Shown here piece by piece: positions 56,789-64,000 of a stretch of 64,000 nucleotides of DNA; within the stretch, counting starts at the first letter, position 1; every line of letters begins with the position of its first letter. A program made the translations under genes and the position numbers. The DNA lies in contig JACCGJ010018160.1 in the NCBI GenBank assembly GCA_013407085.1, positions 1 to 64,000 of the forward strand. Direction: 5' to 3'. The notes under the pieces were generated by a model. That model was given only the letters and a program-made list of their open reading frames with translations, made no database searches and was not told where the DNA came from. Origin of the DNA: Atriophallophorus winterbourni (lineage: Eukaryota > Platyhelminthes > Trematoda > Plagiorchiida > Microphallidae).

Positions 56789-58870
56789 CTGTGCAATAAA
56801 AAGGACCTTATGAAGTGGTTATTTATTACTATACATAGAATCGTGACGTGCATATGTGTAATAGTGGGCACTTAAATATACGCGTCGAGCTGTCGAAACA
56901 ATAAATAGTTCCTGCTGGAACATAGGAGTCGAAAATAGCAGTTTTCAGCACGTAAGTTAGCCTATTAGAAGCCTCAGTTACAAGTGACAAGGTGTGACCA
57001 TTAAACAAATGTTGGACACTATTGGAATCAGTTGTAAATGTGTTACTAATATGAAAGTTTGAAATGAACCTAAGAGAAAGAATGAAAATCTCCGTTTGAA
57101 AAAATTATAAGTCTCATCTGTAAACCAAATTAGTATTTCTTAGAACGACGAACATTGATAGCAAATCACGAAAATCATATTTACGAGATACGTTCGACCT
57201 GAAATCCGCCTTTTGATAACGGTATCGGACGCAGTGTCGAGAGCGATGATGAAACGCGTATGAATATGGTTACGTGATAAAGAGAGCAAGATATTCTGAT
57301 TATTATTTCAAATTCGGCTGTTTTAGAAAAAGCTGAATACTTTGCAAAGTTCTCTCTGGTAAGGGGTGTAGAGTTAATGTTATATCGCAAAAGTGGCATG
57401 TCCTTCACCAATAAGATCGGTCAAGACAAGCTTCAGACCATTTCCTAGAATGGAGATCAGGTTGCTCTATTTTAATCTTGTACTAATTTTATAAAATGTG
57501 AATTATTAGATTTAAAAGGATGATTCTAGTGCGTCACCGCGGATATGTATGTTATCAACGTCTTTATGAATGGGAATTCCGATTACGCTGATTAGATCGA
57601 AAAAAGTAGGAAATTAAAAGCTAGAAAACATGTAGAAATGTAAGCAGAGACACTGAAATTAGATTATATTTTTTACTTAACTTACATTCGATCAACTTAT
57701 GTGCAACTTTCCCCGTCATGAACCACAACAAGCAGACAGCAATTATCACATGCCTGGAGCTTTTATAATCCCAGTTTCCTGAATGTCAGGCTTAACATCT
57801 GTACAATAACATTGCACCATGTTGATCTAAAAATTCTGTCTTTGGAGCTGCAGAGAAAAATCTGTTCTACCACCAATAACCTAAATTACAGAACGCTACA
57901 AGTTTTCCAAAAGTTTGTGCCGAATCCGTTATATAAACACGCGCTAAGTAGCCCAAGTAGCTCAATCAGTCAACGGTCGAAATTATATCATTATTGAGAA
58001 CTCATGCACTTTCGATTGAATCCATATATTTTGATCAAACTTTGCACATGAAAAGTAAAAAGCGCAGTGAAAAATGATGAAATACCACACAGCGTTTATA
58101 GATTATCTAAATCATTTTGTGAAACAATAAAGACATAAAACGCCATCAACATAAACCGAATCGATCCGTTTCTACTCACAGTACATCTTAATGTCATGTG
58201 TTGATATTTCAGCATTACATGTTTTTATTATAGTATCAATTAAATATTTCTACAGAAATAAATTCGAAAACATGTACAAACTATACTTGGCAGATTTGGT
58301 TGATAGGCTAAAGACAATGAAAAATAGGAAGTATTTTTGGAAGAAAAATAGGTTTGCTGGAAGCAAAAGTTCAATTTATAGCAAACATACGAGAACCAAC
58401 GAAGAAAATTAAACAGACCATCATCAAGAAATATACATTAATATTTATTAAATTTGTTTTGAATAGCGTTGGGTCAAAAGCATTCCTGTAGTAGAAGAAC
58501 AAGGCTCCGATGTCTGAATGATCATCTATCAAGCTATAGCCTATCTATTGGAAGTGAAACTGTAAGCAAACTAATGGTGAAGATTGTCAGAAACATACGT
58601 TGTGCACAATTCCGAGCAAAAAACACGGTGATACTTTGGAGCAATGAAAAATGCTATAAACCGAAAACATTTCTTTTTGACCGATAAAATCTCAACTGTT
58701 TCTCAATCATTTTCAATGTTTCCGACATAGAGACGAGAAATACCGTTTCCAACAGTCGAGTGATATAATGTGTAACTATCTTAGTAACCCCACGATTCAT
58801 CATGTTTGGTCTGTGCAATCAGCATACAAATGGATTACCAGAACTTTGAAAATATGTATATTGAGTTCAA
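56789..58870. other. AT-rich region with no supported gene
   Basis: Short open frames only. A minus-strand frame around 57300-57180 with NHIHTRFIIALDTASDT is mildly suggestive but lacks a matching family. Nothing else seen. Confidence 0.5.
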
Positions 58871-59105
58871 CAAGGAGCGCTTGTATGCCACTGTTGGATG
58901 AGGCTGGTACGACCAACCTGTTCAAAGCATGTGTCCAAACACATGGTAAATGGTGTTAAACCCATATCCATGGAACAAAATATTCATTTGCATGCTTTTC
59001 CGTCACACACACACCCCACGACCGGTTTCGTGCTGCTTGCACTCATCAGGTATGAACAATAAGATCAGGATCTGCATGCGCTTGAAACAATGGAGGAATG
59101 ATAAA
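58871..59105 (-). repeat. Hammerhead-bearing tandem repeat, minus-strand unit
   Basis: A 235-bp unit read on the minus strand from 59105 to 58871, ending CATACAAGCGCTCCTTG. The tail of a previous unit (59152-59106) adjoins it head to tail. The same unit on the plus strand is at 59170-59402. One hammerhead motif per unit. No protein-coding capacity. Confidence 0.8.
59014..59055 (-). ncRNA. Hammerhead ribozyme motif 1
   Basis: On the minus strand CUGAUGA (59049-59043), stem II GUGC-AAGCA-GCAC (four perfect pairs, 59042-59030), GAAA (59029-59026), the self-complementary ACCGGU that forms a minimal helix III, and the GUC cleavage triplet with C at 59020. All conserved core bases are present. Helix I is the weak part: three clean pairs, then one mismatch. 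Cleavage would fall between 59020 and 59019. Short helix III hammerheads usually work as dimers, which the tandem arrangement would supply. Confidence 0.75.
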
Positions 59106-59169
59106 CAAGGAGCGCTTGTATGCCATTGTTGAATGAGGCTGGTACGACCAACCATACAAGCGCTCCTTG

Positions 59170-59402
59170 TTTACCATTGCTCCACTGTTTCAAGCACATG
59201 CAGATCCTGATCTTGCTGTCCCTACCTGATGCGTGCAAACAGCAAGAAACCAGTCGTGGGGTGTGTGTAACGGAAAAGCATGCAAATGAATATTTTGTTC
59301 CATGGATATGGGTTTAACCCCATTTAACATGTGTTTTGACACATGCTTTGAACAGGTTGGTCGTACCAGCCTTATCCAACAGTGGCATACAAGCGCTCCT
59401 TG
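59170..59402 (+). repeat. Hammerhead-bearing tandem repeat, plus-strand unit
   Basis: A 233-bp unit from TTTACCATTGC to GCGCTCCTTG, followed directly by a second, 3'-truncated unit (59403-59519). The unit tail (59153-59169) precedes it. It is the inverted counterpart of 58871-59105. Confidence 0.8.
59219..59262 (+). ncRNA. Hammerhead ribozyme motif 2 (core mutated)
   Basis: CUGAUGC (59226-59232) has C in place of the last core A. Stem II GUGC/GCAA has one mispair at its base, and helix III ACCAGU is imperfect. Helix I is the best of the three (CCCUAC with GUGGGG, six pairs). Probably inactive because of the core change. Confidence 0.6.
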
Positions 59403-59519
59403 TTCTTCCACTGTTTCAAGCTCATGCAGATCCTGATCTTACTGTCCCTACCTGATGAGTACAAACAGCACGAAACCGGTCGTGAGGTGTGAATGACGGA
59501 AAAGCATGCAAATGAATAT
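59403..59519 (+). repeat. Hammerhead-bearing tandem repeat, second plus unit (truncated)
   Basis: Matches the first 117 bp of the previous unit with a 7-bp deletion near its start, then leaves the repeat after GAATATT. Confidence 0.7.
59446..59487 (+). ncRNA. Hammerhead ribozyme motif 3
   Basis: CUGAUGA (59452-59458), stem II GUAC-AAACA-GCAC with one A/C mismatch, GAAA (59472-59475), helix III ACCGGU, GUC triplet ending at 59481. Helix I CCCUAC/GUGAGG has three pairs before a mismatch. The whole conserved core is intact; cleavage would fall after 59481. Confidence 0.7.
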
Positions 59520-61221
59520 TATGTATATGGAGTTGTTTAGCATGCATATAGGTTTTTACGTCAGAGTCCAATTTCATCTGATCTAGCAATCATCTCGGCA
59601 ATTTTGACTTAATAGGAAGGCACAAAGATTTATGCCATTCGAAATCACCCAGTTTCTATCAACATCGCAAAATACTCACATACGGTGTACTAAGCAGGTA
59701 CCTATTCCAGCGTATCTTTATTTTTACTGAAATAATCCAGATGTTCTCCAGTGTTGATCATGAAGACGCTATTTGATTTTATGACTATTGTTTCAAATAA
59801 ACAATAAGTAATTACCAAACTTTAAGGTTGCCCGAATGTATTACACAAAATTACGAGGACCATTATTAGAGAAAACAGAGAAATTGATCAAGGAAACCAG
59901 TAGTTATAGTTTCATCATTACCTCGATAATTATGCCTGGTTCAGAAATCAAATTTACAGTAGCGACATAATTGCCAATGCATACTTTCCTTAAATTATTG
60001 GAAATGATTTATCACACATTACACTCAAGTAACTGTGCATACAGAGAACTTGAAACGTTTCAAATTATTTAATGGAGGTTGAAAAAGCCAAACATACTTC
60101 GGTTAATCCATAAACAGTGAATTTGCAAAGTTGAGACAGGATTGAGAAGGGTGAAACAATAGATGCAAAGATCATAAGAAATAACAGCGAATTTTGATTG
60201 TACTTCGTAAGAAGATGAGCAATTTTGTATTTTTTACCAGAAAATTAAACCCAAAACAAAATGAATATCCAGAACCATCACGAAATTTATTGGGTTATAC
60301 ATGAAAATACGGAGTATTGTTACATCGGAATGATGGTTATTGTGTGAGCACTATATACGCAGTACTACATTATCAATATAAATACACCGAAAACTAATTT
60401 TTTACATAATATGCAATTTCGGAATGCTTCAACAGTAAGATTTCTCCCTCATAATTAGACATCAAACCTACAATAGGAGAAGGCAGTCCCTAAAGAATGC
60501 TTCAGGAAGAGTGATTCCTCAATGATTCAATAATAAGTCGAATATAAGAAAATCACATTGAAGGCAGCACAATACTTAAATCGAAAGAAAACAATCAACT
60601 TACCATGTTACGCAGTGGAAATTGATTAATGAAAATGAATAGGCGGTCTGTAACATAGAAAACGCATGTTACTTCTTGGTAATAATTAAAAAATTAAAAA
60701 GAAATAAAACGTTTGAAACAAAACGGGTTATTTTGGATTAAACTCCGGTTTAGAGATAGAAATAAGCAGTCTAAAGTGCACTTCATGCTAACCGAATCCG
60801 CATGATTGAATAATGTTACGGGAATTTCAGGACTTTTTAAGTGTTCGATTTATTTTAATCCGTGCATCAATATGATGACTAGAAAATTGAGTAAAAATGC
60901 AAAAAATAAAATGGTCAATGTTGAGGACACCAAATTTACAAATATACAGTAATCAATATGGAAGGTTGCATTTGAAAATTCAAGCCTATCTGCTTGATCA
61001 ATCGCAAGGAAATATGAACTTCGATCTAACATTACCTAACGAAAATATACTTAAAATTTGGGATCATGGGCTTTTTTGTTTGTATCGAAACTTTTTATTT
61101 ATTGTTTTAGAAATCAATATTACATACCATACATTACAAAGTAAATTCATTCACTATGTATCCGGAAACGAAGCTACAACAGCGGAATAACCAATACCGC
61201 ACTAAAACATTCGTCATTAAT
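59520..61221. other. AT-rich region with no supported gene
   Basis: No frame, splice-site pair or repeat that I can assign. A minus-strand hydrophobic frame at 60850-61032 is low complexity and AT-driven. Confidence 0.5.
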
Positions 61222-61667
61222 CCGATAATATTTTCAGAGGATGCTCGGGGATCAGATACTTCTCTGATTTGTCCAATTTGAACTTGACTTAAATACGAGA
61301 TAGGAAAACATAATTTAGATTAATTAGACACAAATCACATAATTAAGAGATAACTGACAGTATAATTCCATAAAAAATACATATCAAGCGATACAACTTA
61401 GTGTATTTTAGTAGCAAGTTGAAAATACATTTCCGGGTTGACAACGTTTTCTAAAACATTGAGAAAACAAATTAAATAATTGTGTGTTTACATGTATAGT
61501 GACACGTTATAAAATATAATCTAATCATGATGGATTACCTTTGAATCGAAATTAATGCACTGTTATTCGTTTCGCATTCAAAATCGCATACACAAAAGAT
61601 ATGTAACTAAGATTTATACTTATGCTGAAATTGAAGGTCAACATTAAATTGTTTTTACCGCAGAAAG
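61222..61667 (+). repeat. 450-bp repeat, second copy
   Basis: Aligns with 21562-22011 in the same orientation, and like it stops where a CR1 3' tail begins. Confidence 0.75.
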
Positions 61668-61795
61668 TTTAGTTGAGTTGAGTTTTTTTAGTTTGCGCAG
61701 GACAGTGAGTGGATAACGAGCCAGTCCAACATCCAGAATTTCTTAAATGTTAAAAGATTCAGAGAAGCACCCACCACTGCTAAAACATATATTGA
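61668..61795 (-). repeat. Isolated CR1 3' tail, second copy
   Basis: TTGAG-type repeats, then AGTTTGCGCAGGACAGTGAG, matching 27272-27394. Cut by the CR1 insertion at 61796. Confidence 0.65.
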
Positions 61796-63158
61796 TTGTC
61801 GATCCAAACGGAGGTGATAAGTGGGGTGCCTCAGGGGTCTGTGCTAGGTCCGCTGCTCTTTCTGATTTTTATCGGTGACTTGTCGCCTATCTTGGAGTGT
61901 CCGTGCTTCGTTTTTGCGAATGACGTGAAGTTCATTGCTTCAACGAATGAAGATACTCTGTTGCACGACCTCGAGCGGGTCATTGACTGGTCCATACTTT
62001 GGGACCTCCCACTGAACCTCAATAAGTGCCAACTCTTATCTGCTCTGGTCGACAAGATCACAGTCCAGGTGTCAGGTACTTCTATTAGCGTTGATGCCAA
62101 ACAGCGAGTTAAGGACTTGGGTGTTCTAGTTAGAGCTGGCTTCAAATGTGAGGACCAATGCGCTGTTGCAGCGCAACGTGCACGCAATGTGCTCTTTCGG
62201 TTGAAGTCGGTGCTTTCCAGCAGAAGTCCCGACGTGTTCCTGCCACTTTACAAGGCGTTAGTCAGGCCGCATTTGGAATATTGTGTCCAGGCGTGGTGTC
62301 CTCACTACCAGAAGGATATCATTCGACTTGAAAGCGTCCAGCGACTAGCAACACGCATGATTGAGGGTCAGCGTGGGAAAAGTTATGCTGATCGCCTTTG
62401 GGCTCTGGGTCTTTTCTCTCTTAAGCGTCGTCGTTTGAGAGGTGATTTGATTGAAACCTTTAAGATCTTAAAGGGCTTAAGCGGCGTTAATCCAGATGAC
62501 ATCTTTACCTTAAGTCCTAAGCTGGGCACTCGCGGACACGCACTCAAGCTCGCTAAGGAACGATGTCGACTAGATTCTAGGAAAAACTTTTTCAGCTTCA
62601 GGGTGGTCAACTTCTGGAACAAGCTCCCTGAAGAACTTATCTCCTGTAGTTCCGTCTCAACTTTCAAGCAGGGTTTAGACCGTGACTGGGGTAAGTTATT
62701 CTCTGATTACATCCCATGATTACCATGCTTAGGTTGTCCTCCATTTTGCTCGCTATTCACTGTAGCAATTTTAGAGCATCTTCCTATTCTTGATTCTCCA
62801 TCAGCTGAATTCTCACCGTGCTGGTGAGGAGAAACTGCCTTTTCTTTTTTCCAGCATCGATTATTGCGCGTTGCTGTTCTACTACTATCCTACTACTACA
62901 GCGCCTGGCACCGCGATCATCAGAGATTGCAAACAGAGAAAAAAGAAAATTACCTTTTGGCAGTGCATCGATTATAGCGCGGTGCTCCTCCAACTACATT
63001 CTCCTAGTTCTACGACCATCAGAGGTTTCACACGGAGAAAAAGGATTGACCCATTGGCAGTGGTGGGCGCTTCTCCGCAGCTTTCCACCGAAAGAAATTC
63101 TGACGCTCGATTGGCTTGTCAGCCACATACTGTCCTGTGCAAACTGAACTGAACTAAA
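61796..63158 (+). pseudogene. 5'-truncated CR1 element with a long open RT end
   Basis: An uninterrupted frame (61796-62719) covers the last 307 residues of the CR1 reverse transcriptase: [21 protein letters not shown], then CFVFANDVKF where FADD is expected, LNLNKCQL, PLYKALVRPHLEYCVQAW, LKRRRLRGDLIETFKILKGL and FRVVNFWNKLP. The first catalytic Asp is replaced by Asn, so even the intact frame could not polymerise. A 3' UTR of 440 bp ends in AACTGAACTGAACTAAACTGA. It is close kin to the inverted copy at 26536-27271. Confidence 0.85.
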
Positions 63159-63159
63159 C

Positions 63160-63540
63160 TGACATTTTCCGTTTCAAATTTTCGACGATCACGACGTCAA
63201 TTGATTAGTTCAGTTCAGTTTATAGCAAATTCTACAGTCTTATATTTTGTATCATCTTATTCCGTTAAATTAGACGTTATCGTTTCGTTTCGATTGTCCA
63301 TAACTCCATATTGATTTATCACTCAAATTTCACAGATTTTCTGTTTGTTAACTCAGTGAATGATGTTTATATTTTGAATACCGTTTGTACATAAACAACT
63401 CACTCAATAATTACGATACACTTTTGTCCACGCACGGTTTTCGTTCTTCTGTATTTGTATTCGAGTCAAAATTGTATATGGATATACTTGGAATACACGC
63501 GGCCTCAAAATCCATTCCTCATTAGGCACTACAATTTCAG
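63160..63540. repeat. AT-rich repeat R, second copy
   Basis: Matches 27395-27775. Same neighbours on both sides apart from the CR1 insertion at 61796-63158. Confidence 0.6.
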
Positions 63541-64000
63541 TTGGCACAGAAGTGTAAATGGCCGATGAGACAATCGAGCGTTCAAAATTTCTGTTTGTGG
63601 AAAGCTTTAAATGGAGCGCCCAGAACGGCCAAAGTTTGTTCACTGTTCTCTGGTATCCTCGTCGTACGCGATGATACATCAGGTGTTTTCCAGGCCTTTC
63701 TTCGGTTGGTTGTATTTATGAAACACCGTGTTAATGCCTATGTTGGAAAGTGAAAAAGCAGTTTTTTTTCATCATCACGAAAAGAAGTCAGCTGAAGAAG
63801 ATTCTATTAAAACAGAAAACGCAAGCATTTAATTTCAGTAAGGGATAACGCTTAAAAAGGGAGCTCTGACTAAGCATGAATAGCAATGAGGAAGAGTACT
63901 CGGGCAATTACTTACGCCAGTTTTGATCTAAATCCAGTATAAAACTCGCGAAAGAACAGTTTCAGAAATTTACCAACCTAAGGCTGAAAAATTGTTTCCT
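63541..64000 (-). pseudogene. Old CR1 3' fragment, second copy (runs off window)
   Basis: Collinear with 27776-28240: TTGGCACAGAAGTGTAAATGGC at its 3' end, then the TCCTCGTCGTACGCGATGAT landmark, and decayed RT C-terminal sequence from about 63900. Confidence 0.65.

Noticed and set aside
57181..57411. Minus-strand frame as an additional exon
   Set aside because: Open frame with possible splice dinucleotides only; no family match and AT-rich surroundings, so not listed as a gene.
1..64000. CRISPR arrays, tRNA or rRNA genes, bacterial operons
   Set aside because: No regularly spaced short repeats with unique spacers, no cloverleaf or rRNA sequence noticed, and gene structure is eukaryotic with spliced exons.

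Overview
The window looks like nuclear DNA of a parasitic flatworm, most likely a digenean trematode close to the schistosomes. The sequence is AT-rich. Single genes are spread over tens of kilobases of intron, and nearly everything between exons is retroelement: BEL/Pao and Ty3/gypsy-like LTR elements, RTE and CR1 non-LTR elements, one hAT transposon, and small repeats carrying hammerhead-ribozyme motifs. I see no bacterial-style genes, no tRNA or rRNA, and no CRISPR array. The organism call is inference from element content.

One host gene is recognisable. It lies on the minus strand and encodes a core-1 beta-1,3-galactosyltransferase (C1GALT1/T-synthase, GT31 family). Exon A (51976-52164) joins in frame to exon B (46485-46681, with the DDD metal-binding motif), C (41643-41784) and D (38688-38845). 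Phases match at every junction and the joins reproduce the family order. A second complete, open set of the last three exons, B' (19600-19796), C' (16114-16255) and D' (12308-12465), lies further downstream on the same strand. The two sets sit inside a large direct duplication: copy 1 about 7655-21251, copy 2 about 30050-48135. Exon phase permits A to B or B', and permits D and D' to share one downstream exon, but forbids D to B'. So this is either a three-exon, mutually exclusive cassette or a split paralogue pair. The last coding exon was not found. A possible membrane-anchor exon lies at 56666-56788.

Region by region. 1-7648: a tandem LTR-internal-LTR-internal-LTR array of a BEL/Pao-like element that keeps only gag and protease, with the same in-frame stops in different units. 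7655-21251: duplication copy 1, holding a gag-only gypsy-like element, exon D', an RTE fragment, an internally deleted hAT with a nested MITE-like element, and exons C' and B'. 21562-29560: CR1 retrotransposons stacked in one orientation, including a near full-length copy with ORF1 zinc finger, endonuclease and reverse transcriptase (all frameshifted), then older relics. 30050-48135: duplication copy 2 with exons D, C and B, plus three 5'-truncated CR1 insertions absent from copy 1. 48136-56262: degenerate RTE copies, two of them interrupted by another RTE family with a GAT/ATC tail, plus exon A and two microsatellites. 56263-61221: AT-rich intergenic or intronic DNA containing an inverted pair of short tandem arrays (58871-59519) with three hammerhead motifs, two of them near-canonical. 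61222-64000: a second copy of the flanks of the 21.5-28.4 kb block, with a different CR1 inserted.

The duplication, its exon block and the ribozyme repeats deserve most attention. Everything else is ordinary trematode repeat turnover, although the nesting gives a usable relative chronology.
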